A stretch of 64,000 nt of DNA, from positions 1 to 64,000 of the forward strand of contig QEUM01000010.1 in NCBI GenBank assembly GCA_003577165.1, written 5' to 3'. Below the pieces are notes generated by a model. It had not been told where the DNA came from and ran no database searches. It worked only from the letters and a program-made list of their open reading frames with translations. Position numbers and translations under genes: made by a program. Of the stretch, positions 24,137 through 32,815 are shown piece by piece. Within the stretch, counting starts at the first letter, position 1. Each line of letters starts with the position of its first letter. This stretch comes from Armatimonadota bacterium. GTDB lineage: Bacteria; Armatimonadota; Fimbriimonadia; Fimbriimonadales; ATM1.

Positions 24137-25522
24137 ATGAGTTTCAAGGACATGGACAGACGCGACTTCATCAAGGCGGCTGGCGCAGCAGGCGTCGGCA
24201 TCGTCGGCGGCAAACTCGCCGCCACCACAATTTCCCCTGAGCAGACGAGGAGGCTTTCGACGGCCCCGGGTTCTGCAGCCGGTTTGCGCGCTCCGAAGTT
24301 AGATGTCGTGCGACTTGGCTTTATCGGTGTGGGCGCGCGAGGATCCGGCCACGTCGCGCAGATGCAGCAACTGGACGGCGTCGAGATCAAAGCCATCTGC
24401 GACACGCACGAACCGACTTGCATGAGAAGCGTGAAGAGGTGCGCGGACGCAGGGAGGCCTGCGCCAGACGCTTATACGAAAGGCCCGGATGATTACAAGA
24501 GGATGCTCGATCGCGCGGACATCGACGCAGTCATCATTTCGACTCCGTGGGAGGAGCACGTGCGCATGTGCGTGGACACCATGAACTCAGGAAAGCATAC
24601 GTTCACCGAAGTCCCCGCCGCGTACACGGTCGACGATTGCTGGCAGTTGGTCGAAGTTTCTGAGAAGACGCAGAAGCACTGCATGATGATGGAGAACGTC
24701 TGCTACGGACGTGAGGAGCTCATGGTGCTGAACATGTGCAGACTTGGAGTGTTCGGCGATCTCTTGCACGGGGAGGCCGCCTACATTCACGACTTGCGCG
24801 GTCAGATGCACGAGGTCGAACGCGGAACGGGCTCGTGGAGAACGATTCACTACACGAAGCGAAACGGCAACCTCTATCCTACGCATGGCCTTGGCCCCGT
24901 TGCCCAGTACTTGAACATCAACCGCGGCGACCGAATGGACTTCTTGTCCTCGGTGAGTTGTAATTCGAAGGTGCGCGCAATCTACGCGAAGAAGAACTTT
25001 CCTCCGGACCACAAGTGGAACAAGATGCGCTTCATTTGCGGGGACATCAACACGTCCATCGTTCGGACGGTGATGGGCAAGACGCTCATGATTCAATGGG
25101 ATGAGCAATTGCCCAGGCCCTATACGCGACACAACCTCATTCAAGGGACGCGTGGAGTGTGGGCCGGATTCCCGAATCGTTGCGTAATCGAGGGTCGAAG
25201 CAAGTCCACGGATCAATGGGATCAGGGAGCGGAACTTCGGTCGTATTTCGACGAGTTCGACCATCCTCTATGGAAGAGAGTGGCCAATGATCCGGCCAAC
25301 CAGGGCGGACACGGAGGCATGGACTTCGTGATGCTCTGGCGGATCATTTACTGTCTGCGCAACGGCGAGCCGCTCGATCAAGACGTGTACGATGCGGCTT
25401 CTTGGTCGGTCATCACGCCGCTCAGCGAGTGGTCGGTCGCGAATCGCGGTCAGTCCATCGACGTTCCGGACTTCACGCGAGGAAAGTGGAAGACGATGCA
25501 GCCGCTCGGAATCGTGTCCTAA
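24137..25522 (+). CDS. Gfo/Idh/MocA-family protein, GH109-like NAD-dependent glycosidase, Tat-exported
   Basis: 461 residues from ATG 24137 (24152 is possible). A twin-arginine signal is clear (DRRDFIKAAGAAGVGIVGG). The Rossmann fold binds NAD (RLGFIGVGARGSGHVAQMQ). The stretches EVPAAYTVDDCWQLVEVSE, KHCMMMENVCYGREELMVLN and LHGEAAYIHDLR are characteristic of GH109 enzymes such as alpha-N-acetylgalactosaminidase. That mechanism oxidises, eliminates and re-reduces the sugar with bound NAD. The gene is coupled (TAATG) to a sialate O-acetylesterase, consistent with glycan breakdown. Exact sugar specificity cannot be told. Confidence 0.85.
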   Translation: MSFKDMDRRDFIKAAGAAGVGIVGGKLAATTISPEQTRRLSTAPGSAAGLRAPKLDVVRLGFIGVGARGSGHVAQMQQLDGVEIKAICDTHEPTCMRSVKRCADAGRPAPDAYTKGPDDYKRMLDRADIDAVIISTPWEEHVRMCVDTMNSGKHTFTEVPAAYTVDDCWQLVEVSEKTQKHCMMMENVCYGREELMVLNMCRLGVFGDLLHGEAAYIHDLRGQMHEVERGTGSWRTIHYTKRNGNLYPTHGLGPVAQYLNINRGDRMDFLSSVSCNSKVRAIYAKKNFPPDHKWNKMRFICGDINTSIVRTVMGKTLMIQWDEQLPRPYTRHNLIQGTRGVWAGFPNRCVIEGRSKSTDQWDQGAELRSYFDEFDHPLWKRVANDPANQGGHGGMDFVMLWRIIYCLRNGEPLDQDVYDAASWSVITPLSEWSVANRGQSIDVPDFTRGKWKTMQPLGIVS

Positions 25523-27477
25523 TGAGACACGAAAAGTTCGGACTTCGAGTGTCGGCAAGAATGTTTGCGCCCGCGCTGTTCGCGATCGCTCCGTCCTTCG
25601 TCGTCGCCGTTTCTATGCCGCCGGTGTTCTCAGATCACATGGTGGTCCAACGACAGTCGAATCTCAAAGTTTGGGGGTGGGGGGATCCCGGTGAATCCGT
25701 GTCGGTGTCCGCTTCCTGGACGCCGAAGCCCGCCTCCACCGTCGTCCGGTCGGACGGCAGTTGGGAAGTTGCCCTTCGAACTCCGAACGCTGGAGGGCCC
25801 TATTCGCTTCGCGTCCGTGGGAACAACGTTATCGAGATTCAAGACGTGCTGGTCGGTGAAGTGTGGTTTTGTTCAGGTCAATCGAACATGGAGTGGCCGC
25901 TGGGCAGGGTTCCCGGTTTGACGCCGGTGGACAATTGCGATGAAGAGGTGGCGAACGCCAAGTTTCCTCAGATTCGCCAGTTCCTCGTTCAAAAGGCGCG
26001 TTCGCGTGCACCACAGGAGTCCTGTGTGGGCCGATGGTCGGTCTGTTCGCCTGCGACCGCTGGTTCCTTTTCAGCGACCGCCTACTTTTTCGGACGCGAA
26101 TTGCACAAGGCCCTTCGAGTGCCGATTGGTTTGATCAATTCCACTTGGGGGGGGACGGAAGTCGAGCGATGGACTCCGACACAGGATCTGAAGAGAATCC
26201 CTGGGATCGATAAGAGGATCGAGGAGCAGGAAGCCAACCTGCGCAGTCTGCCCGAACGGATTAAGGAATGGGAGGCGAAAGTTCGATCCCTCGAGCCAGG
26301 GCTCAATTCTTGGATGAACGCGACGATTGACGACAGCGCGTGGAATCGGCTTTCCGTCCTCGGCAAGTGGGCGGGGACGTCCCTTGCGGGCTGGGATGGA
26401 AGCGTTTGGTATCGAGGGACGTTTACGTTGTCCGAAGGCGCTTCGCTCGGACCGGCGACGCTTGAGCTCGGAACGATTGACGACGACGAAATCACTTGGG
26501 TCAACGGACAAGAAGTGGGCAGGACCGCCGGATGGGATCGACCGCGAACTTACGCGCTTCGCCGGACCGACCTGAAGCCGGGGACGAACGTCGTGACGGT
26601 GCGCGTTTGGGACAGCGGCGGGGAAGGCGGGTTCTCCATGTCCGTGCCGCGTGTCGTTCTTGCAGACGGTAGGCGTCTCGAAATCGGCAACTGGAAGTGG
26701 AAGGAAGGCGTCGAGATCAGGCAACTGCCCGCTCATCCTTCCTCGAACCTGCGCGCATACTCGGACCTCTACAACGCGATGGTCCATCCGCTTCGTCGCT
26801 TTGCGATTCGAGGCGCGATTTGGTATCAAGGCGAGTCGAACGTCAGTCGCGCGGAGCAGTACGCGGTGACCTTCCCGGCGATGATTCATGCTTGGCGTCG
26901 CGAGTGGGATCAGCCGAACTTCCCGTTCTACTTCGTTCAGATCGCGCCGTTTGCGGGATATGGGGGCGTGACCTCTGCGGCGGAACTTCGCGAGGCCCAA
27001 CTGCTTACTTTGTCCACGAGCAACACGGGAATGATCGTGACGACCGACATCACGCCCAACGTCAACGACATCCATCCGAGCAACAAGCAGGACGTTGGCA
27101 AGCGGCTCGCTCGTTGGGCTCTGGCGAAAACATATGGGATGAAGCATGTCGTGCCGTCGGGACCTCTGTATCGAAGTGCGAAAGTTGTCGGAGGGGAGAT
27201 CATGATCTCCTTCGACTTCTCCGAGGGACTTGTATTGAAGTCTGCGTTGCCGACCGGGTTCCAAGTCGCCGGAAGGGACGGCAAGTTTGTGCTGGCGGAA
27301 GCCCGTGTCGAAGGAAAAGGCGTCGTCGTTTGGTCGAAGAGCGTGCCAACTCCGATGTATGTGCGCTACGGTTGGGAGAAGGCCCCGATCGCGACGCTGT
27401 TCAATTCGAGCGGGCTGCCCGCATCGCCGTTTCGGACAGACAGTTTCCCGCGCGAGACTGCAGGCGTGTCTTGGTGA
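25522..27477 (+). CDS. Sialate O-acetylesterase-type SGNH esterase
   Basis: 651 residues; ATG 25522 overlaps the previous stop by one base (TAATG). A signal peptide (MFAPALFAIAPSFVVAV around residues 14-31) is followed by an Ig-like N-domain (SMPPVFSDHMVVQRQSNLKV). The SGNH nucleophile is in WFCSGQSNMEWPLG, the Gly/Asn block in IRGAIWYQGESN, and the catalytic Asp/His in DIHPSNKQD. Between roughly residues 265 and 400 a beta-sandwich insert is present (LAGWDGSVWYRGTFTLSEGA..., WVNGQEVGRTAGWD), as in many of these esterases. It should remove acetyl groups from sialic acid or plant/host glycans. Confidence 0.88.
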   Translation: MRHEKFGLRVSARMFAPALFAIAPSFVVAVSMPPVFSDHMVVQRQSNLKVWGWGDPGESVSVSASWTPKPASTVVRSDGSWEVALRTPNAGGPYSLRVRGNNVIEIQDVLVGEVWFCSGQSNMEWPLGRVPGLTPVDNCDEEVANAKFPQIRQFLVQKARSRAPQESCVGRWSVCSPATAGSFSATAYFFGRELHKALRVPIGLINSTWGGTEVERWTPTQDLKRIPGIDKRIEEQEANLRSLPERIKEWEAKVRSLEPGLNSWMNATIDDSAWNRLSVLGKWAGTSLAGWDGSVWYRGTFTLSEGASLGPATLELGTIDDDEITWVNGQEVGRTAGWDRPRTYALRRTDLKPGTNVVTVRVWDSGGEGGFSMSVPRVVLADGRRLEIGNWKWKEGVEIRQLPAHPSSNLRAYSDLYNAMVHPLRRFAIRGAIWYQGESNVSRAEQYAVTFPAMIHAWRREWDQPNFPFYFVQIAPFAGYGGVTSAAELREAQLLTLSTSNTGMIVTTDITPNVNDIHPSNKQDVGKRLARWALAKTYGMKHVVPSGPLYRSAKVVGGEIMISFDFSEGLVLKSALPTGFQVAGRDGKFVLAEARVEGKGVVVWSKSVPTPMYVRYGWEKAPIATLFNSSGLPASPFRTDSFPRETAGVSW

Positions 27478-28271
27478 CCAAAGGACCGGCGCTTCCCAAG
27501 TTAGCTCGTTTTTTGGATCCGCGTCCGCTCCGCGGCACCAGCGGAGCCTATGAGGGCGCGGTGCGGATTCCGGTGGAGGAACTGCGCGAGAGGCAGCACG
27601 AACTCCCCCCACCCGATCGAGTCGTCAGCGTAATCGCCGAGCCCGAGCTGTTTGAAATCGCTCGCTCGGCGCTGGAGGAGACTGGGCGGACGTGCGTTCG
27701 CGTACCTCCCGATTCTGTTCCGGAGGCGACCGCTACGGAGAGACTGCGGCTCTGGGAGCCGAATGAGTTCCTGGTTTCCGTCGCCAGCCAACTGAAGCCA
27801 GGCAAGGCCCTCGACATCGCGTGCGGATCAGGCCGGAATTCGGTTGCTCTCGCCTGCATGGGATGGGACGTTCTGGCGGTCGACCACCTCCCCGATGCAT
27901 TGAAACGATTGGAGGGTTTTGCAGGTCGGACTCTCGAGCCAGGAGAAGGGCGAGTGCGGTGCGAGTTCGCCAACGTTGAAGGAGAGAACTTTGCGCCGGA
28001 TGGCCGGTTCGACCTGATCTGCATCGTTCGGTTTCTGTGGAGACCTTTGTTCGAGCGGGTGTCAGATTGGCTGACGCCTGGCGGCCATCTCGTCGTCGAG
28101 ACCTTCACCGAAGTTCATCGGGAGCGTTTCGGGAAACCGAGGACGGAGCGGTTTGTGCTCAAGGCTGGCGAACTTCCGAGTCTTGTTCCCGATCTCGAAG
28201 TGCGTCACTATTCCGAAGACTGGCGCGAAGGGGCGCACACCGCGCGCCTTTGGGCAACCCGCGGACACTGA
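27474..28271 (+). CDS. Degenerate rhodanese-like domain fused to SAM methyltransferase
   Basis: 265 residues from GTG 27474, overlapping the esterase stop by 4 bp (GTGA). Residues 1-85 resemble a rhodanese fold (ARFLDPRPLRGTSGAYEGA, VRIPVEELRERQHELPPP) but lack the active-site Cys. The rest is a class I methyltransferase with motif I ALDIACGSGRNSVALACMGW, acidic motif VLAVDHLP and post-motif FDLICIVRFLWRPLFE, similar to TehB-like tellurite/thiopurine methyltransferases. The substrate is unknown. Coupling to glycan genes may be coincidental. Confidence 0.75.
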   Translation: MTKGPALPKLARFLDPRPLRGTSGAYEGAVRIPVEELRERQHELPPPDRVVSVIAEPELFEIARSALEETGRTCVRVPPDSVPEATATERLRLWEPNEFLVSVASQLKPGKALDIACGSGRNSVALACMGWDVLAVDHLPDALKRLEGFAGRTLEPGEGRVRCEFANVEGENFAPDGRFDLICIVRFLWRPLFERVSDWLTPGGHLVVETFTEVHRERFGKPRTERFVLKAGELPSLVPDLEVRHYSEDWREGAHTARLWATRGH

Positions 28272-28305
28272 CGACGCGCGCAGCGGACGGCGGGGTCGAA
28301 ACTGC

Positions 28306-31300
28306 TTAGAATGCAAGCGAGACCATAAGCCGCTCGCCTTTGCGAAGAGAGGCTGTCTTTTCCAGATGCACCTCGATTCGATCGCCTTCGACGTGCGTTC
28401 TGGCTGGAATTCGCTCCGCTCCCTTTAGCACGGTAACAGTGCATTGCTCGTTCGCGTGCGGCGACTGAAGCGACACACTCTTCAAGTCAAGGCTTCCGTA
28501 CGCGATTCGGATCTCGGCTCGCATCGCTCGGTCGTCAGTGGTCTGTTCGTACGTGCCCCAACCGGCCGCCGAAGTGAACGGCGCCTTGAAGCGTTCGGGA
28601 TGCACGTTCGGGGCGAAGCCGATGTGTTTTCTTGGGCCGTGGTATTCGAAGCCGCATGCGGTGAGGAACGCGCCGTACGCGGCCATCGAACGAGAGTAGT
28701 GATCGCTGCACTCGATCTCATTGTACGGATTGCGTCTCGCAGGGTGATACCGATCATGAAGCGTGCGCACGATCGCAAGCCCTTCGGTCAACATTCCTTC
28801 GGCGATCATGTGCGCCGCGGCTTGATACTCGAAGCCGTTCATGCACTCGTTGAAGTACCCGACCATCCAATCGGGATTGCCTTCGCCCTTCGCATCTTGG
28901 GCGCCGCCCTTCGGCCACGAGGTCATCAGCAATCCGCCCTCGCCAGGCATCGCGTACCAGCGCCCGCCTTTGATAATCGACTGCATCGCCTTCATATATC
29001 CGCCGGCGTCGGGCGTGTAGTTGTGCTTCCAAATCGCTTGCAGCGCCGATCGGACTTTCGAGGGATCCAAGTTTCCTGGCAGTCCGATCATCCGCAGGTA
29101 ACTGTCTCCGAAGACTTGGTCGATGTGGCATCCGGGCCCGTGACCCGGAGCCTCTCGATGGTTGGGATCCCGAACCATCTCGAAGTACTCGCCGTTGAAA
29201 GTTTGCTCGACAATCGTGCGTGGACCGCGTTCGAGGATCGGTTCGATCTCGCCGAGAAGCTCGCGATCACCGACGTCCTTTGCCATCTCCAACGCAGTTC
29301 GGAGCGCGGCAAGATAGAGCGAACTGATCCAACTGATCTTGCCGAACCAAGTGGCGTCGAGAGTGTTGTACTGGCCGCCTTCCAAGAGACCGTCTCGATT
29401 TGGGTCTTCGGCGATGAGTCGCCGCACGGACTGTTTCACGCGCGGCCAGATGCTCTTAAGCCACTCGTTGTCCTTCCGCATCGTGTGCTCGCGATACGTA
29501 CGCGCAATCGTCCCTGCGAGGCCATCGTGCGCGATGTGGCGACCATGCTCTGCGCGGTAGTCGATCGAGCCGTCTTCGTGCCACGAGATGCCGAAATCGA
29601 TCTCCTTGCGAAGGTACTGCTCGAATTCCGGAAAGATTCTTGCCGCTGCCTGCGCGTAGTTCCAGACGTGTTGGCAAGTGCCGGCACAGCAATAGACTCC
29701 CTCCCAACCGTAGAACCTGCCGCTTGCGAATCGGTGCGCCGTCGCTGTGGCCAGACAGTCGATGGGGATGAACGTCCGATCAAGGAACCAGTAAGGCAAA
29801 GTTGAGTCGTACCAGGTTTGGTTCCAGAGTCGCGTCTCTTCCACCAGGCGACGATCGTTTTGTGCGACGAAGTCGATGACCTCGCCCGCGTGTTGGAACT
29901 GGGTGGAGTAGTGGCGCTTGAGGGGTCGTGGCTCCTGAAGCCAAGACAGTTCGCGCTTGGGCAGGCCGTAGTTGGGATAGAACCAAGCGACATATGCGAC
30001 AAACGTTTCGGATTCGCCTGCGGGAATACGCGCTCGCGAGGAGGCCGTGCCGACGACGCGAAAGTCCGTAGAGTCCGAGTGGGATGAGGATTCCGCCATC
30101 GAGTTGCCGGTTCCCGGATCCGCTGAGTGCTTTGCGCCTTGGCACGAAACCTGGATGGCGAGGGAGCCGAAGTCGGGAAGAAGTGGCACGTCGATCTCTT
30201 CGCGTGCCGGCTCGTCGCTAAAGACGATGTGATCAATCGTGATGTGGCCCCAACCTCCGGTTTCGTCGTCAACGATCTCCAAACGCGCCCTCTTCCCCTC
30301 GTGTTCCGCGACATCGAAGTGCGCAGCGCGCAGAGTGAGACTGTTGCGACCTGTCTCGCTTGCGACCACTTTCCCGTCCACCAGGAGGTTGATGCAGGTC
30401 TTTCCAGGGTGGTTGCCGCCGCCAATCAAGAAGTTGATGTGCTTCCTCTCTATCGCGAACTCGGGACTCGTTAATTTGCCGACGTGCTTGTCGGCTTCGA
30501 CGGAGTCTTCGCCCGAGTGCGCGTTGTGCGTGTTCACGAATCCGCGACCCCGCGGATTGGCCGGTCTGTATCGTTCCGGCAACTCGTCGTGCCGATAAGG
30601 TCGGGTGTGGAAGGCCGTTCCGGTGGCCGTGAATCCGCCGTAGTCGTCTGCCTCGAAGTCGGCGAAGACGACTTCAGGGCGCAGATCGCGTGCCGGGGAC
30701 AGAGGTTTCTCCCTGCAATTCGCGATCAGTTTTGCGTTCGATGTGGAGACAGAAGTCGAGTTGACTCGCTCGATTCTGTCCAGAAATCCATGGAAGCGGC
30801 CGGCTGGGTTCTCGAGGGTACCGATGAGTTCAACGTCCACGGCGAGGTCCGAGTCGTTGCACACGCGATACTCGAATCGAACCAACGGCAGGGTCGAACT
30901 CCCCACATCGAGCGGGATGTAGGGCGAGAGAACTTCCGTTTCGATGCGGATCTGTGATCGGGGGTCGCTGTACTTGATTCTCGCGATTGGGTACTCGCCG
31001 CGAAATTCCATGTCCCAGCCGCCCGAACGGTCGAGCGCCCTCCTTTCATCATCGCCGATTCTTAAATAGAAGGCTTGCTCGAACGGCGATCCTGGCACCA
31101 TTGGGTTCGCATAATGTTTGCCGGTCGTGATTCCCTCGAGGTCGCTGCCGTCCGCGGAATGGAAGATGTCCCAGTGCCAGAGCCTTCCATCCCCCCCCAA
31201 GTAGACCTGGCCGCAGCAGATGCCGCCGACTGGCATTCCGATCCATCTGAGTTCGTCTCCCCTCCATATGTCCGGTTCGCCACGCTCCGTTAGGGAGTTC

Positions 31301-31500
31301 ACCCAGTCCGGGTTGAGTTTCTTATCGGGGGGAACGAGGGTTGTGTAGTCTTGCGCGTCGAATGGACCCGCAACGCTCTCAAGTCTGTGCATCACTGGGA
31401 CGAAACTCGCGGCGGCGGCGCTAGCGAGAAGTTGCCTGCGCGTTAGGATTTGAGGGGGGGCGCATTCATGCCCGTCGCCGCAAGCACAATCATGACTCAT
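28306..31500 (-). CDS. GH116-family glycosidase (bile acid beta-glucosidase-like) with inserted beta-domain, Tat-exported
   Basis: 1064 residues from ATG 31500 (GGAGG about 9 nt upstream). A His/Cys-rich leader precedes a Tat signal (LTRRQLLASAAAASFVPVM). The GH116 N-domain begins about residue 75 (WIGMPVGGICCGQVYLGGDG). The (alpha/alpha)6 catalytic region occupies the last ~450 residues, e.g. YWFLDRTFIPIDCLATATAH, LDATWFGKISWISSLYLAAL, YSRSMAAYGAFLTACGFEYH. Between them, near residues 300-445, lies an extra domain (GKLTSPEFAIERKHINFLIG, GGWGHITIDHIVFSD) like those beside fructan-degrading enzymes. Expected activity is beta-glucoside or glucosylceramide hydrolysis. It converges on the methyltransferase gene. 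Confidence 0.88.
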   Translation of the reverse strand: MSHDCACGDGHECAPPQILTRRQLLASAAAASFVPVMHRLESVAGPFDAQDYTTLVPPDKKLNPDWVNSLTERGEPDIWRGDELRWIGMPVGGICCGQVYLGGDGRLWHWDIFHSADGSDLEGITTGKHYANPMVPGSPFEQAFYLRIGDDERRALDRSGGWDMEFRGEYPIARIKYSDPRSQIRIETEVLSPYIPLDVGSSTLPLVRFEYRVCNDSDLAVDVELIGTLENPAGRFHGFLDRIERVNSTSVSTSNAKLIANCREKPLSPARDLRPEVVFADFEADDYGGFTATGTAFHTRPYRHDELPERYRPANPRGRGFVNTHNAHSGEDSVEADKHVGKLTSPEFAIERKHINFLIGGGNHPGKTCINLLVDGKVVASETGRNSLTLRAAHFDVAEHEGKRARLEIVDDETGGWGHITIDHIVFSDEPAREEIDVPLLPDFGSLAIQVSCQGAKHSADPGTGNSMAESSSHSDSTDFRVVGTASSRARIPAGESETFVAYVAWFYPNYGLPKRELSWLQEPRPLKRHYSTQFQHAGEVIDFVAQNDRRLVEETRLWNQTWYDSTLPYWFLDRTFIPIDCLATATAHRFASGRFYGWEGVYCCAGTCQHVWNYAQAAARIFPEFEQYLRKEIDFGISWHEDGSIDYRAEHGRHIAHDGLAGTIARTYREHTMRKDNEWLKSIWPRVKQSVRRLIAEDPNRDGLLEGGQYNTLDATWFGKISWISSLYLAALRTALEMAKDVGDRELLGEIEPILERGPRTIVEQTFNGEYFEMVRDPNHREAPGHGPGCHIDQVFGDSYLRMIGLPGNLDPSKVRSALQAIWKHNYTPDAGGYMKAMQSIIKGGRWYAMPGEGGLLMTSWPKGGAQDAKGEGNPDWMVGYFNECMNGFEYQAAAHMIAEGMLTEGLAIVRTLHDRYHPARRNPYNEIECSDHYSRSMAAYGAFLTACGFEYHGPRKHIGFAPNVHPERFKAPFTSAAGWGTYEQTTDDRAMRAEIRIAYGSLDLKSVSLQSPHANEQCTVTVLKGAERIPARTHVEGDRIEVHLEKTASLRKGERLMVSLAF

Positions 31501-31568
31501 TACCCTCGCCTCCATTGCGCTCATGGGGCGCCGGCCAAACGACAGGCGCCCAGGACCGCGAGTCCATT

Positions 31569-32372
31569 CTATCTGAGGGGCGATGCCGATGAGAGAGGCT
31601 TCTCCGCCCGGATGAAGGCGGAGTACGCATCGACGCCGTCCGGCAAGCCCGAAGTGCAGCAGGCGGAGCCGGAGTCCCCTGCCATCGAATAGGTGCGGGT
31701 CCTCTGTATCTCGACGTTTCGAAAGCCCGCGGACTCCAATTTCTGTCGGTACTCGTCGGAGGAGAGAGCACCGGCCACGCACCCGACGTATGCATCCACA
31801 TCCTTGCGAATCGCTTCCGGCAAGTCGCCGTCGACGATGATGTCTGAGACCGCGAATCGACCACCCGGCCGCAGGACGCGGAAAGCCTCGCGCAGTGCCG
31901 TGTCCTTGTCGGTAGAGAGGTTGATCACGCAATTGGAGACGATCACATCCACGCTGCCTTCGGGCAACGGAATCTCCTCGATCTGGCCTTTCAAGAACTT
32001 CACGTTCTGTGCGCCCGCCTCTTTTCTGTTCGCTTCTGCGATCGCAAGCATTTCATCCGTCATGTCGAGGCCGTATGCGAATCCTGTGGGCCCGACACGC
32101 TTTGCTGAAAGAAGCACGTCGATGCCTCCTCCGCTGCCGAGATCGAGAACGACTTCTCCTTCTCGAAGTTGCGCCAGGGCCGTGGGGTTGCCGCATCCGA
32201 GGGAGGCGCGAAGGGCGAGGTCCGGCACATCGCCGGCTTCGCTTTCGCTGTACAAGTTAGACGTAACTTCGTCGTCGCCGGGGGTTCCGCAACAGGATCT
32301 CTTTCCTTGCGCGGCCGACTCGGCGGCTTGGCCGTACTTGCGACGGACTTCTTCTTTGAGGTTCTCGTTCAT
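31569..32372 (-). CDS. arsM: Arsenite S-adenosylmethionine methyltransferase
   Basis: 267 residues; methylates As(III) using SAM in the cytosol. Motif I is VVLDLGSGGGIDVLLSAKRV, followed by YGLDMTDEML. The arsenic-binding cysteines match the family: a Cys pair near the N-terminus (RSCCGTPG), one in IVSNCVINLS and one in AYVGCVAGAL. A further SACCTSGLPDG pair near the C-terminus is common in bacterial ArsM. AAGGTGAG precedes the ATG. It lies 12 bp after arsR in one operon controlled by the operator at 32752-32773. Confidence 0.93.
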   Translation of the reverse strand: MNENLKEEVRRKYGQAAESAAQGKRSCCGTPGDDEVTSNLYSESEAGDVPDLALRASLGCGNPTALAQLREGEVVLDLGSGGGIDVLLSAKRVGPTGFAYGLDMTDEMLAIAEANRKEAGAQNVKFLKGQIEEIPLPEGSVDVIVSNCVINLSTDKDTALREAFRVLRPGGRFAVSDIIVDGDLPEAIRKDVDAYVGCVAGALSSDEYRQKLESAGFRNVEIQRTRTYSMAGDSGSACCTSGLPDGVDAYSAFIRAEKPLSSASPLR

Positions 32373-32384
32373 GGGCTCACCTTC

Positions 32385-32744
32385 CTAATTTGGGGTGTTC
32401 GATCTTGAGGGAGTGCAGCATCGGGGAGCGATCTCGGCGGCACGATGAAAATAGTCCGCCAGCCGATCGACCGCTTCGGAGTTCACCGACACCTGGCGTC
32501 GGCGCCCTGCGCGAGTGACGAGCACGAGTCCCGCCGACCGAAGTTCCTTGATGTGGTGGCTTACGGTCGGAGTGATCTTCTCGATCCCGGTCACAGCGCA
32601 GCAGACTTCGCTCGCAGACGCCGCCGGGGAGTCCGGCATCGCCGCGCAGCAGCGTTCGAGTAGGAACTCGAAGATGGCCAGCCGCGTGGGATCGCCCAGG
32701 GCTCGCAGCATGCTGGCAAGGCTCTCGACATCCGGGTTAGTCAT
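32385..32744 (-). CDS. arsR: ArsR-family transcriptional repressor of the arsM operon
   Basis: 119 residues, start ATG 32744. A winged-helix domain (SLASMLRALGDPTRLAIFEF, TPTVSHHIKELRSAGLVLVT) carries cysteine pairs: CCAAMPDSP, SEVCCAVTG and a C-terminal PRCCTPS, plausible As(III) ligands. It presumably binds the palindrome just before its start and releases it when arsenite is bound, inducing itself and arsM. Confidence 0.9.
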   Translation of the reverse strand: MTNPDVESLASMLRALGDPTRLAIFEFLLERCCAAMPDSPAASASEVCCAVTGIEKITPTVSHHIKELRSAGLVLVTRAGRRRQVSVNSEAVDRLADYFHRAAEIAPRCCTPSRSNTPN

Positions 32745-32751
32745 AGTTCGA

Positions 32752-32773
32752 TATTTCGATATACGTCGAAATA
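32752..32773. promoter_or_regulatory. ArsR operator palindrome
   Basis: The perfect dyad TATTTCGA-tatacg-TCGAAATA lies 8 bp upstream of arsR in an AT-rich patch; a further TTCGATAT half-site adjoins it on the arsR side. The pattern resembles known ArsR/SmtB operators and overlaps TATATC-type -10 candidates. Confidence 0.75.
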
Positions 32774-32815
32774 TAACACAAAGTTCCAAGCGATCGTCTG
32801 TGGCGTCCGGCGGGG

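Noticed and set aside
26071-27612. Long minus-strand open frame of 513 codons opposite the esterase gene
   Set aside because: It is a shadow of the esterase: Arg/His/Pro-rich, no motif, while the plus strand has intact SGNH motifs.
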